Origin: an uncultured Saprospiraceae bacterium
GTDB taxonomy: Bacteria > Bacteroidota > Bacteroidia > Chitinophagales > Saprospiraceae
Assembly: GCA_905480605.1 (NCBI GenBank)
Contig: CAJQRD010000078.1
Coordinates: forward strand, 1-64,000
DNA: 64,000 nucleotides
Reading direction: 5' to 3'
Shown here: one piece after another, positions 43,605 to 53,650 of the stretch
How positions within the stretch are numbered: position 1 is the first letter of the stretch
Layout of the letters: the number at the start of each line of letters is the position of its first letter
Position numbers and translations under genes: made by a program
Notes under the pieces: model-generated
The model's input: the letters and a program-made list of their open reading frames with translations, nothing else
Database searches by the model: none
Told to the model about the DNA's origin: nothing

Positions 43605-46600
43605 TCATTCCAAAATTTCAAAATTATTGTCATATAGTTTCTTATCAAGCAATTTTAGGTTGGGATCTAAAATGACTTTACTTGGTTTAAAACACAAAGT
43701 GAATTGCACTTGGCTTTCGTTCAAGCGCAATTCTTTTCTTTCTATATGACTTAATACTTCAATACCATCATCATCTTCAAAATAAAAGGCTACTTCAAAA
43801 TATTCACTTCCTTTCTGAATAGCTATATTACCACTTGAATCTACCTTACTCTTTTCTAAAGACAACTTGATATCAACCAAGAAAGAATGCCCTTGTTCTC
43901 GGATATTAACTGAATCAATCTTATTGTCATAAAACACAACGTCTTTGAATAAATCATCAATCAAATAGTTTAAACTATCAGGCAAAGCAGTTTCTAGGTA
44001 ACTGATCAAATCTAATGAAGTTGCATAACGTCCTTCCACTTCTAAAACATTAACAACACTCCAGTCATCATAAAATGATTTTATAGCTTGGTTCATCTTA
44101 TCCTCACCCAACACCGTTTGCAAGGCATACAAATTTACAGCACCTTTATCATAATATACATGGTCTTGGTCATCAACATGTGAGAGTGGCTTCTCATTCT
44201 CTTTTGCCCAACTTCTCTTTTGAAAATAGCGCTTCATCTCATCCTTGATAAACTGTTGTGTTATTTTTATACCATATTCTTTTTGCAAAACCATCAGTGC
44301 TGAATATTGAGAAAGGGATTCCAAAACAAAATCATGACCCTCAACATTAGCAGTCAACAATTTTAATCCCCACCATTGATGTGCTATTTCATGAGCAGTT
44401 ATAAAAAAGGCGATATCTATATCAACACTATCTTTGATATCCATTACAAAACCAAGAGACTCCGAGAAAGGAATTGTGCCTGGATAAGATTGGGCAAATT
44501 GTTTATACCTAGGAATTTCCATTATTCTTGCATGATCATAGTAATATTCACCAAAAGCATCAGTATAATAACTAAATGATGCCTTCATTCCTTTCATCAT
44601 TCTTTCAATATTAGTATCATGTCCCTCGTGATAATATACTTCCAATGCTACTGGCCGCTGTGAATTCGACACCCATTGACTTTTAAGTACTTTATAATCA
44701 GCAGAAACAACATCATAGAAGTTGATCATGGGCGCTTGCATCTTGTAGTGAAAATATTTTCTATTATTGGAATTCCACGAATCAACTAACCTCCCAGGAG
44801 CTACAGCAATTTGATTAGCTGAAGTACTGATAGTAGCTTCAAACTTAATAAAATCAGCGTCATCACCATTGGTTGAGATGCATAGTTCATTGCTATTATT
44901 AATATCATTAAATCTAATTATTTCTTCAAGACCATATTTTATTCTATCTCCATTGTCTTCTAATTCAATATTGTCATTATATCCAATTGTTGGAAATTGA
45001 TCATTGTTTATAAATGTACCATTGTAGAGCATGTTGTTATTATCATCTTGAACAAATCCCTTTGAAGTATATGTTTGACTAAAACTCAGAATTAAAGAAT
45101 CATTTGGCAAAAGCATTTTATTCAAATGATAAATAAATATTTTATAATCCTTATGGAAATAATCCAAAGTTGCTTCTCGGTCAAAATAAACATAATTCAA
45201 TTCAATTCTAGAATTTGGGTAAGCCTGAACAATTATTTTATTAATTCCAATTGTATCTTTATTTACCAATTTATAAATCCCTTTTGCGCTATAACATCTG
45301 CTCTGAGGACACAAATCAAGTTCAAGGGTCACATCAACTATTTTTGGTTGAGGTAACTCTTCTTTCTCTTTAAATAATTTTTCATATTCGGATCTCATTT
45401 CACTCTCAGTTGAAGGAAATGAAAAATCATTTATAACATTGGTATTGTAAAAAATAAAACCTCCAAAACCAGCAAATAGCGCGGAAGTAAATATAACCAT
45501 TCGCTTTAATGAAATAGTAAGTCTAAATGGTATTAATTTAATTCGCTTCATTAGAGTCAACTCTTCACCTCTCAATGTAAGTGTTAAACTTAGTATAAGT
45601 AAAAGAAATGAAAATGCCATCCAGTAGATAACAAAACAAACGAAGGGTAAGATAGAGTGACCATACCCGTTCAAATCAGAATACATACCTAAACTACCTG
45701 CTGCGAACAAATATAAAACATGACCATAACCAAGCATCTCTAATGCAATTCTTGCTAAAAAAAAGATTATAAAAACTACATAACCCAACATCTTATTATT
45801 GACCACAACATGTATAAACATTGACAAAACTGAGTACATAATTAGAAATGGCAGATTTTGAACAACAAGAGACATGAAGTATACTTTGATATTAAAATCG
45901 AAAAATATATTCAAAGTTTGAAAAATCATACCAACTAGAATCATTGCAGCCATCAACAATAAATAAACAAAAATCAAAGCACCAAATTTTCCTACAATTC
46001 TAACAAACTCTGATATTTGAAATGCATCTGTTATCTTATTTACTTTCACATCTCTTTCCTTCCAAATAATCTCACCTGAATAGAAAACTAAAATCATCAT
46101 AAAAAACACTAACGTTAGTTCATTCAACTGTTCTACAACTAGATATGTTAATGGATAATTATCTATACCAAATTTGGTTTCTAAGTCTATTGAATTTATT
46201 AAAACAGTTACTATCCCAGATACTACTAGAGTTACAAATAGTGGTTCTTTAAAAATTGTAAAAAATTGAAATTTACAAACATGCCAAATCTGTATTACAT
46301 TAGATCCAAGACTATTAGAAATAGTAATTTTAGGCAATGTGATTTGTTCTTTAACTTCGAAATTAAAATCTTTTCTTTTCGCTTTATTTGAATTGTATTT
46401 AACTGCATTACCTTCTAAATGCGCATTGAAGTTAAATCGTTTGTATCCAATTGTAAATGAAATAATTCCTATTACAACCCAAAATACTCTGTTATACAGA
46501 ATATATGTTGTATAAATCAATTGACTTGCATTGCGTTCATTGATAGTCCAATCCTGAATGATAATTTTAATAGTTTGGAAATTAAATGGATCTATTATTT

Positions 46601-47207
46601 GGGACCACAAAATCTGATTCCCAAAACCTCTGGACAATACCAAACTCAATAAATAAAGCATCAAAAATAAAACACCCTGTGTATAAACAACAACCAATTT
46701 CCTAGATAGTGCGCCAGACATAAAAAAAACAATACCGCTAAAAAACATGGTAGGAATAATTATAAATAAATAAGGAAGTAAATATGTTCTCAAATTGAAA
46801 GGCAACATATTTCCAGCATCACGCCAAGGCAAAAATTCACTTAACAGAACACCAAGAAACAAGCCTGATGTAACTAACAATAAAACACAAAAGGAACCTA
46901 AAAATCTCCCTATCAAATAATCACTTTTACTAATAGGAGTCACGAATATTAGAGAATGCATATTATACTGATAATCCTTCAACACAGACATACCCATTAT
47001 CAAAGAACACAACATCATTAAAAATGAAGAAAACACAGACATCGAAACAGCTACAACATAAGGTGCGTTTTCCTTAATTGGAACCAACCTTCCTTCATAA
47101 ATAAAATCAATGGCAAATAATGATACAAATGTCACAGCAATAAAAAACAACCAAGTAACAGGTGACTTAAATCTATGGCTTATTTCAAACCTAAATATTT
47201 CGTACAT
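43605..47207 (-). CDS. membrane fusion of ABC-2 type permease and M1 aminopeptidase
   Basis: A 1200-residue protein. Residues 1-265 and 310-590 are two sets of about six membrane helices resembling ABC-2 export permeases (MYEIFRFEISHRFKSPVTWLF start). Residues 620-1190 are extracytoplasmic and carry an M1-family zinc-peptidase site HEIAHQWWG near residue 938, with a downstream Glu in the family position, plus the MNYLDKGA-like motif YYDKGAVNLYAL. The GAMEN-type exopeptidase loop is not obvious, so activity on N-termini is uncertain. The ABC ATPase just upstream (47235) completes a transporter. A family of such fusions exists in Bacteroidota; its cargo is unknown. Confidence 0.82.
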   Translation of the reverse strand: MYEIFRFEISHRFKSPVTWLFFIAVTFVSLFAIDFIYEGRLVPIKENAPYVVAVSMSVFSSFLMMLCSLIMGMSVLKDYQYNMHSLIFVTPISKSDYLIGRFLGSFCVLLLVTSGLFLGVLLSEFLPWRDAGNMLPFNLRTYLLPYLFIIIPTMFFSGIVFFMSGALSRKLVVVYTQGVLFLMLYLLSLVLSRGFGNQILWSQIIDPFNFQTIKIIIQDWTINERNASQLIYTTYILYNRVFWVVIGIISFTIGYKRFNFNAHLEGNAVKYNSNKAKRKDFNFEVKEQITLPKITISNSLGSNVIQIWHVCKFQFFTIFKEPLFVTLVVSGIVTVLINSIDLETKFGIDNYPLTYLVVEQLNELTLVFFMMILVFYSGEIIWKERDVKVNKITDAFQISEFVRIVGKFGALIFVYLLLMAAMILVGMIFQTLNIFFDFNIKVYFMSLVVQNLPFLIMYSVLSMFIHVVVNNKMLGYVVFIIFFLARIALEMLGYGHVLYLFAAGSLGMYSDLNGYGHSILPFVCFVIYWMAFSFLLLILSLTLTLRGEELTLMKRIKLIPFRLTISLKRMVIFTSALFAGFGGFIFYNTNVINDFSFPSTESEMRSEYEKLFKEKEELPQPKIVDVTLELDLCPQSRCYSAKGIYKLVNKDTIGINKIIVQAYPNSRIELNYVYFDREATLDYFHKDYKIFIYHLNKMLLPNDSLILSFSQTYTSKGFVQDDNNNMLYNGTFINNDQFPTIGYNDNIELEDNGDRIKYGLEEIIRFNDINNSNELCISTNGDDADFIKFEATISTSANQIAVAPGRLVDSWNSNNRKYFHYKMQAPMINFYDVVSADYKVLKSQWVSNSQRPVALEVYYHEGHDTNIERMMKGMKASFSYYTDAFGEYYYDHARIMEIPRYKQFAQSYPGTIPFSESLGFVMDIKDSVDIDIAFFITAHEIAHQWWGLKLLTANVEGHDFVLESLSQYSALMVLQKEYGIKITQQFIKDEMKRYFQKRSWAKENEKPLSHVDDQDHVYYDKGAVNLYALQTVLGEDKMNQAIKSFYDDWSVVNVLEVEGRYATSLDLISYLETALPDSLNYLIDDLFKDVVFYDNKIDSVNIREQGHSFLVDIKLSLEKSKVDSSGNIAIQKGSEYFEVAFYFEDDDGIEVLSHIERKELRLNESQVQFTLCFKPSKVILDPNLKLLDKKLYDNNFEILE

Positions 47208-47234
47208 AAATGAGTGGATTTAATAGTTTAGATT

Positions 47235-48119
47235 TTAATAGTTGTTACTTTGATATATTTGATTGAAATAAACATCACTTAATTCTGGCTTAACAAGTTT
47301 AAATCCATCTGATATTTTTTCATCACTATATACTTGAATTATATGTTCCCCACGCAATAACTTTTCCGCCAATACAGAATAATTATTTCGGCATTCAACT
47401 AATTCAGCTTTTGAAACAGTTTTACTGTAAATTCTATTTTCTAAATTATCAATGGCCGTATTGGGATCACCTTGTAACAATACTTTACCTTTATTTACAA
47501 TAGCCATATTACTGCAAAGTTCTTTGACGTCTTCAACAATATGGGTTGACAAAATAACTATTGTGCCCTCTCCTATTTCACATAAAAGGTTATGAAAACG
47601 GTTCCTTTCTGAAGGATCCAAACCAGCTGTAGGTTCGTCGACTATAATTAATCTTGGATCGGCTAATAGTGCTTGGGCAATTCCAAATCTTTGTTTCATG
47701 CCCCCTGAAAAACTATGTAATTTCTCATCTCTAACATTGTACAAGTTGGTACGTATCAACAAGGATTCCACAACAGACTTGCGCTCTCTTTTATTAGTAA
47801 TTCCTTTCAACACAGCAAAATGATTTAACAAAACTTTTGCCTTTATCTTAGGATATAATCCAAAAGATTGTGGTAGATAACCTAGTACTTTTCTAACATC
47901 GTCTTTTTGTTTAATCACATCAATTTCCCCTAAAGTAATGCTGCCTTCATCAGGCTCTTGTAAAGTAGCTATTGTACGCATTAAACTAGATTTTCCAGCA
48001 CCATTTGGGCCTAGCAATCCAAATATTCCAGGTGGTATCTTAAGTGTAAAATCATCTAGCGCCTTAACACCATTGCTATAAGTCTTGGAAAGCCCTTCTA
48101 TTTCTAAATTAAAATTCAT
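47235..48119 (-). CDS. ABC transporter ATP-binding protein, partner of the M1-permease fusion
   Basis: ATPase of 294 residues with Walker A GPNGAGKSS (about 38-46), Q-loop LPQSFGLYP, signature FSGGMKQR and Walker B LIIVDEPTAGLD. The C-terminal 70 residues are the extra regulatory segment typical of CcmA/NatA-like exporters. Operon with the fusion permease 27 bp downstream. Divergent to a LytS-type kinase and LytTR regulator at 48321-50170; this arrangement is common for ABC exporters controlled by a two-component system. Confidence 0.9.
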   Translation of the reverse strand: MNFNLEIEGLSKTYSNGVKALDDFTLKIPPGIFGLLGPNGAGKSSLMRTIATLQEPDEGSITLGEIDVIKQKDDVRKVLGYLPQSFGLYPKIKAKVLLNHFAVLKGITNKRERKSVVESLLIRTNLYNVRDEKLHSFSGGMKQRFGIAQALLADPRLIIVDEPTAGLDPSERNRFHNLLCEIGEGTIVILSTHIVEDVKELCSNMAIVNKGKVLLQGDPNTAIDNLENRIYSKTVSKAELVECRNNYSVLAEKLLRGEHIIQVYSDEKISDGFKLVKPELSDVYFNQIYQSNNY

Positions 48120-48320
48120 ATGTATTTGATTCTTAGTGTAATTTACTATGCCTAAGTAATTGGGAAAAAGAAAAGTGATAAACGCAGAATACTAGCATCC
48201 ACAATTGTATAAAAGGATGACAAAGACAGTTTATCACAGAAATTGATATGTTTATAATACAATGCCTAGTGTTTAACAAGTAAGCTTGATCTATACTCAA
48301 TACTTTATTATCATTGTATT

Positions 48321-49472
48321 ATGATTTCAGAATTAAGCAAATTTCAGAGTAAAATATACAACATCATGCTCTTGGGCATGCTGATATTAATTAGCATATT
48401 TCTAATTGCGGCTGACATAGAAGTTCCTTCCGCTCTGTTTTTCTTTACTGCACTTGCTTTTTCGATATATTTATTTTGGAAATGGGCTAAAACAAAACGT
48501 CAAAAAACTACTTCCTATAAATCCAATAGAAAAAAAGAAGTAATCGTACTATCAATAACAATAAGTATAATAAGTGTAATTGCAATTGTAGAAACTTATC
48601 CTAATTCTGTAGAATCAACTTTGTTCTTGACGCAAATTCTAGCACTCAATTTTTTAGTTTTAAGCAGTGAACAATATAGCAACAGCAAATTATTCACAAA
48701 GATTAAAAGTAGAAAGTTATATATCATATTATCAATTCTACTTTGTTCTATAATTGCTTTTCTTTTTGTAATAATGGTTTATGAATCTGAGGACTTAATA
48801 AATCTTCTCGCTCTTGTTTTTTTTATTGCTATAATAATATTTGGAATCAAATGGTTGGTCTCACAGATAAAGCTAATATTAAATTTAAAAAATGAGAAAG
48901 CCAAAACAGAATTAAAGCATTTGCAAAACCAAGTGAATCCTCATTTTTTCTTTAATGTTTTGAATAATCTATATGGAACTGTTGGCAAGGATCCGCAACA
49001 AGCACAAGAAATTATTTTAAAACTTTCAGATATGATGCGATATAGCATTTATAATGGCCAAAAAGAAAGAGCCACTCTGAAAGAAGAAATAGAGCATTTA
49101 AAAAATTACATTGCGCTTAATAAGATGAGATATCATAAAACTATTGATATTGATTTTGATATAAACATTTCTGATACCAATGTGAAAATCGTTCCGCTTT
49201 TGTATCTTATGCTTTTAGAAAATGCATTTAAGCATGGTGCAGAAAAATTAAGGAAAGATGCGTTTATAAAAATAAGAATAGAAAATGATCAAAATGCTAT
49301 TAAATTTACTGTAATTAACAACTATGATACAGCAAGTACTTCAATTCAAAAAGGAATTGGTTTAAAAAATTTAAAAAGAAGATTAGAGTTGGCATATCCA
49401 GAAAAACATGATTTAACACTAATGGATAAAAACGGAACATACGAAGCATATTTAAACTTAGATATTCTATGA
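48321..49472 (+). CDS. LytS/YehU-type sensor histidine kinase
   Basis: A 383-residue membrane kinase. Residues 13-185 contain about six hydrophobic helices without a large periplasmic loop, so the signal is probably sensed in or near the membrane. The His-kinase domain (PF06580 type) begins near residue 205 with LKHLQNQVNPHFFFNVLNNLYG, holding the phosphorylated histidine, and the ATPase part follows with LLLENAFKHGAE and GIGLKNLKRRLEL. The gene overlaps its response regulator by four bases (ATGA). It sits divergently next to an ABC exporter operon, which it may control. Confidence 0.9.
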   Translation: MISELSKFQSKIYNIMLLGMLILISIFLIAADIEVPSALFFFTALAFSIYLFWKWAKTKRQKTTSYKSNRKKEVIVLSITISIISVIAIVETYPNSVESTLFLTQILALNFLVLSSEQYSNSKLFTKIKSRKLYIILSILLCSIIAFLFVIMVYESEDLINLLALVFFIAIIIFGIKWLVSQIKLILNLKNEKAKTELKHLQNQVNPHFFFNVLNNLYGTVGKDPQQAQEIILKLSDMMRYSIYNGQKERATLKEEIEHLKNYIALNKMRYHKTIDIDFDINISDTNVKIVPLLYLMLLENAFKHGAEKLRKDAFIKIRIENDQNAIKFTVINNYDTASTSIQKGIGLKNLKRRLELAYPEKHDLTLMDKNGTYEAYLNLDIL

Positions 49473-50170
49473 TCGAATATATGATTGTAGATGACGAGAG
49501 CATTGCCCATGATATAATTAAGGGTTATTGTGACATGTTGCCTAATATGAAACTTCAGACAAATTGCTACGATGCAATAGAAGCCTTACAATACCTGAAT
49601 TTAAATAAAGTGGATTTAATTTTTTTAGATTTAAATATGCCAAAACTGCAAGGCTTTGATTTCTTAAAAACACTTTCAAATCCACCAAAAACAATTATCA
49701 CAACAGCTTACAGTGAATTTGCACTTGAAGGTTACGAACTAAACGTTGTTGACTATCTGCTAAAACCTTTCAGTTTTGAACGTTTTTTGAAAGCCGTTCA
49801 AAAAGCCAATATTATTGAAAGCAAAAAACAAATTACTCCTTCACATTCAACTAAAATTTCTACATCGAATAAAATATTTATCAGTTCTAATAAAAAACAG
49901 TTTCAAGTAGATATGAGTGATATATTATTTATTGAGGCATCTGGAAATTATTGCAAAGTAATTACCAAGAAAATCACTTTAACTACCCGAGACAAAATAT
50001 CTAGTCTTCTTGAAAAATTACCTACCAATGATTTCATTCAAGTACACAAATCATTTGTTGTTGCAAGCCAACATATAAACAGTATTGAAGGAAATCAAAT
50101 CAAAATTCAAGAACATACAATTCCAATTGGCAAAATTTACAAAAGGAATTTGAATAAATTACTAGGTTAA
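49469..50170 (+). CDS. LytTR-family response regulator
   Basis: A 233-residue regulator. The receiver domain (1-120) has the acidic pair VDDE near the start, the phosphoacceptor Asp54 in IFLDLNMP, TTAYSEFALEG and the conserved lysine in DYLLKPFSF. The LytTR DNA-binding domain (about 130-233) has FIEASGNYCKVIT and FIQVHKSFVVAS. It starts in the kinase stop codon, so the pair is translationally coupled. The usual target of such pairs is a neighbouring operon; the ABC exporter with the M1-fusion permease is the obvious candidate. Confidence 0.92.
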   Translation: MIEYMIVDDESIAHDIIKGYCDMLPNMKLQTNCYDAIEALQYLNLNKVDLIFLDLNMPKLQGFDFLKTLSNPPKTIITTAYSEFALEGYELNVVDYLLKPFSFERFLKAVQKANIIESKKQITPSHSTKISTSNKIFISSNKKQFQVDMSDILFIEASGNYCKVITKKITLTTRDKISSLLEKLPTNDFIQVHKSFVVASQHINSIEGNQIKIQEHTIPIGKIYKRNLNKLLG

Positions 50171-50277
50171 GGCTAATGTCACTTCAATAGGGTTAAGAGT
50201 TCGTTTATAATTCTTCTTAAAAAAATATTTCTATTCCAGCAATTATGTTGCTATATTGAGTTTGAAAATTGAAAACA

Positions 50278-52176
50278 ATGACAACTGAAATACATTCACT
50301 AGAATCATATAAAGAAGAATATAGAAAGAGCGTAACCGATCCTGAAGCCTTTTGGAAAAAAGAAGCTGAAACATTCACTTGGTTTAAACCATTTGAAACA
50401 GTATGCGACTGGAATTTTGATGAACCTAACATCAAGTGGTTTGGTGGTGGGAAAACAAATATTACTTACAACTGTTTGGATCGACACATTGAAACGAGAG
50501 GAGATCAAACAGCTATATTGTGGGAGCCAAATAATCCTGATGATGAAGTAAAGAAATATACCTATAAGGAATTACTGGACGAAGTATGTAAAGCTTCAAA
50601 CATGCTAAAATCACTAGGCATTCAAAAAGGTGATCGTGTGGTTTTTTACATGCCAATGGTCCCAGAATTGGCAATTGGTGTTCTAGCGTGCGCTCGTATT
50701 GGAGCCGTGCATTCAGTGGTCTTTGCTGGTTTTTCAGCTCAAGCACTTGCAGACCGTGTAGATGATGCGCAAGCCAAAATGATTATTTGTTCAGACTATA
50801 ACAATAGAGGAAAGAAAAGCATTCCAGTGAAACAAGTTGTTGATGAAGCTATGGACATTGGATGTAACAGTGTCGATACTGTAATCGTACATAAAAACAC
50901 GGGCTTCGAAATAAATTGGAGTGATGATACCGATCAGTCATGGCATGAAAACATGGCCAAACAATCATCAGTTTGTGAAGCCGAACCAATGGATTCCGAA
51001 GATTTGCTTTTCATATTATATACCTCAGGATCAACTGGAAAACCCAAAGGCGTTGTGCATACTTGTGGTGGGTACATGGTTTACACTTGTTATTCATTTA
51101 AGAATGTTTTTCAATATAAAAAAGGTGACATTTATTGGTGCACAGCCGATATAGGATGGATCACAGGACATTCCTACATTGTCTATGGACCATTGCTTGC
51201 AGGTGCAACAACGATTATGTTTGAAGGAGTTCCTACTTTTCCTGATGCAGGGCGATTTTGGGATATTTGTCAAAAACACAAGGTCACACAATTCTATACT
51301 GCTCCAACAGCAATCAGAGCACTGATGGCAAAAGGTGACGAATGGCCTGCTAAGTACGATCTTTCATCAATCAAGGTATTAGGATCTGTTGGTGAACCTA
51401 TAAATGAAGAAGCTTGGCATTGGTATGACAAACACATTGGAAAAGGTAACGCACCTATAGTCGATACTTGGTGGCAAACAGAGACAGGAGGAATTATGAT
51501 TACTCCCCTACCAGGAATTACAGATACCAAACCCACATATGCCTCTTATCCAATGCCAGGGATTCAAGCTATCTTGGTTGATAAGGATGGTTATGAATTG
51601 ACAGAAAATAATGTAGAAGGATTGTTGTGTATAAAGTATCCTTGGCCATCTATGATTCGGACAACTTATGGTGATCATGCCAGATGTAAACAAGTTTATT
51701 TTTCTACTTTTAAAGGTATGTACTTTACGGGTGATGGAGCCCGACGGGATGAAAATGGGCGTATAAGAGTAATCGGAAGAGTTGATGATGTAATAAATGT
51801 TTCGGGTCACAGAATGGGCACCGCTGAAGTCGAAAATGCCATCAATGAACACCCAAATGTTGTTGAATCTGCAGTTGTTGGATATCCTCATGATATAAAA
51901 GGGCAAGGAATTTATGCTTATGTTATTACACAGGATAAAACAACAAATGATGATTTCAGAAGAGAAATTCTAGCTGTTGTCACCAAGGAAATAGGACCAA
52001 TTGCAAAGCCTGACAAAATTCAATTTGTAAGCGATCTACCAAAGACACGTTCAGGTAAAATTATGAGAAGGATTTTAAGAAAAATCGCGTCAAAAGATAC
52101 TGGAAATTTGGGTGACATTTCAACTTTACTAAATCCAGATGCTGTTCAAGATGTAATTGACAATGCCTTGGTGTAA
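50278..52176 (+). CDS. acs: acetyl-CoA synthetase
   Basis: Activates acetate with ATP and CoA to acetyl-CoA. I chose the ATG at 50278 (MTTEIHSLESYKEEY) over a TTG nine bases earlier. Motifs are the P-loop YTSGSTGKPKGVVHT, the adenylation motif WWQTETGG, YFTGDGARRDENG, and the C-terminal acetylatable lysine in SGKIMRRILRK. The length of 632 is close to other Acs proteins (about 650). It lies alone, 107 bp after the LytTR regulator. With the ActP-like symporter it completes acetate scavenging. Confidence 0.95.
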   Translation: MTTEIHSLESYKEEYRKSVTDPEAFWKKEAETFTWFKPFETVCDWNFDEPNIKWFGGGKTNITYNCLDRHIETRGDQTAILWEPNNPDDEVKKYTYKELLDEVCKASNMLKSLGIQKGDRVVFYMPMVPELAIGVLACARIGAVHSVVFAGFSAQALADRVDDAQAKMIICSDYNNRGKKSIPVKQVVDEAMDIGCNSVDTVIVHKNTGFEINWSDDTDQSWHENMAKQSSVCEAEPMDSEDLLFILYTSGSTGKPKGVVHTCGGYMVYTCYSFKNVFQYKKGDIYWCTADIGWITGHSYIVYGPLLAGATTIMFEGVPTFPDAGRFWDICQKHKVTQFYTAPTAIRALMAKGDEWPAKYDLSSIKVLGSVGEPINEEAWHWYDKHIGKGNAPIVDTWWQTETGGIMITPLPGITDTKPTYASYPMPGIQAILVDKDGYELTENNVEGLLCIKYPWPSMIRTTYGDHARCKQVYFSTFKGMYFTGDGARRDENGRIRVIGRVDDVINVSGHRMGTAEVENAINEHPNVVESAVVGYPHDIKGQGIYAYVITQDKTTNDDFRREILAVVTKEIGPIAKPDKIQFVSDLPKTRSGKIMRRILRKIASKDTGNLGDISTLLNPDAVQDVIDNALV

Positions 52177-52266
52177 AACTAGATTACTTAAATGTGAAGA
52201 TCGGTGCACTATTGCTAAAGCGTTATCCAATAACTATGCAAACACGTTATTATTAATGTTTTGCAC

Positions 52267-52785
52267 TCAGTTTATAACATAACCTTCATCGTTAAATCCA
52301 ATTTTTCGTTCATACTCTGGTAAGATCTGAACTATGTGATGTTCCGTATGGTATATATAGTCAGCGATTAGGTAAACAATACTTTCTTCTTTTCCTTCTT
52401 CAAATGGAATCATGCTCCATGCAAAATAAGAATGTACTTTGGTCTTTGCATTCAGTTTTTCTCGAGACAAAGAATTCACGGATTCCCCGAAATGCAAATT
52501 GCTGATACGCCACAACTCAAGTACATCATTCTTAGATCTATTCTGATAGTTATTTCTCTTAACCCATTGGTCTTGATCGTATCCTTCAAACAACAAATTA
52601 TCTTGATTTTCAGCCAATATCAGCCTTCTATGATTGTTAAAAGCAGAATCAACTAAATGCCCAAGAATCTCTTTTGGAGACCATTTGTCATCACTTGGTT
52701 TTTCACTGAACTGTGCGGAAGACATTCTTTCAAAAATTGGATGTACTTCTTCGATGATGTCTTTTAGGATTTCAATATATTTCAT
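52267..52785 (-). CDS. DinB-superfamily protein
   Basis: A 172-residue four-helix-bundle protein. The DinB-like features are the helical start ILKDIIEEVHPIFERMS, WSPKEILGHLVDSAFNNHRRL with the first histidine ligand, and YHTEHHIVQILPEYE with the two C-terminal histidines that would bind a divalent metal. Family members act as thiol-dependent S-transferases (BshC-independent YfiT/BstA types) or have unknown roles. It reads away from acs and towards it (convergent). The real function is unknown. Confidence 0.82.
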   Translation of the reverse strand: MKYIEILKDIIEEVHPIFERMSSAQFSEKPSDDKWSPKEILGHLVDSAFNNHRRLILAENQDNLLFEGYDQDQWVKRNNYQNRSKNDVLELWRISNLHFGESVNSLSREKLNAKTKVHSYFAWSMIPFEEGKEESIVYLIADYIYHTEHHIVQILPEYERKIGFNDEGYVIN

Positions 52786-52834
52786 ATTTTTTCTTTCTGA
52801 TGAAGCTTAAAACCGAGCTGCAATTTGTTCACCT

Positions 52835-53236
52835 TTAGATTATCCAATCATTGTACGCTTTTTGTTGTCCATTTCCAAAAGATTTAAATGTCTCAAAAAC
52901 ATCTTTGGGCTCAAACTCAAAGCAATACAATAGTTCTGAAGGAATTACAGCTCTCGAATTATCGGCGTAGAGTATAATATAAACATAATTGCCTTTTCCA
53001 AAGTTTCACGAATTGCTGACTTCACAGAAAAGAAAAGTTTTTCATTTCCCATTGGCATCAATTTAAATTGTTTAAAGGAATAATCATCAATTGTACCTTT
53101 TACAGAAACCCAACCAAATGGTTTGGACTTGTCTTGCATTACCTCAACTACCTCTGCATAAGTACACCCTCCTTTCCCAGGTGTTTTGTTTCAATAGGGC
53201 TTTTACTTTAAAAATAGGGTTTTGCACTCTTTCCAT
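52835..53236 (-). pseudogene. frameshifted DUF1905-domain gene
   Basis: Three overlapping frames together make one DUF1905-like protein: an ATG at 53236 (ERVQNPIFKVKALL), then TPGKGGCTYAEVVEVMQDKS with PFGWVSVKGTIDDYSFKQ and KLFFSVKSAIR in a second frame, and FGKGNYVYIILYADNSRAV to KAYNDWII-stop (52835) in a third. Two single-base shifts are needed, near 53187 and 53013. A 64-residue frame at 52945-53139 is only the middle piece. DUF1905 proteins are small and of unknown function, sometimes fused to YdeI-type domains. The shifts are not at long homopolymers, so true decay is likely. Confidence 0.7.
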
Positions 53237-53237
53237 C

Positions 53238-53627
53238 CTAAATCTTACTCACCTCTTCCTCGGTAACCATCTCCTTTGATTCATTGCCCCAAGAATTAAG
53301 AATAAAATTCATCACATCTGCCACTTCTTCATCATCCAATCCTAATGGCGCCATTATGTTATTGTACTTAACACCATTTACAGTTATCTCTCCTTTTTGT
53401 CCTTTCTTGATAGCCTTGATACTTTCATTCCTCTTAGTCAGCAGGTAATCAGACTCTGCTAAAGGCGGAAATATTCCAGGCATACCTTTACCCGAACTCA
53501 AGTGACAGGTTACACAAAAGTCACCATAAACTTCTTTTCCTCTCTCAATGCTTTCTGACAAAGGATCAGGTTGCTGAAAAGAAATCAATATAAAACCAAG
53601 TGATATAATTGCTATTAATAATTTCAT
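53238..53627 (-). CDS. small c-type cytochrome
   Basis: A 129-residue exported mono-haem cytochrome c. Signal peptide at residues 1-18, haem motif CVTCH (Cys38, Cys41, His42), and a probable methionine ligand in NNIMAPLG. The motif SLESIERGKEVYGDFCVTCH is that of class I cytochromes. It is 23 bp from the preceding sugar-dehydrogenase gene on the same strand and is probably its electron acceptor or carrier, an arrangement seen with PQQ-dependent dehydrogenases. Confidence 0.88.
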   Translation of the reverse strand: MKLLIAIISLGFILISFQQPDPLSESIERGKEVYGDFCVTCHLSSGKGMPGIFPPLAESDYLLTKRNESIKAIKKGQKGEITVNGVKYNNIMAPLGLDDEEVADVMNFILNSWGNESKEMVTEEEVSKI

Positions 53628-53650
53628 TGAACTTAATTTTTAGAACAGTA

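Noticed and set aside
52945-53139. A stand-alone 64-residue gene
   Set aside because: It is the middle fragment of a DUF1905-type gene whose beginning and end are readable in the other two frames.
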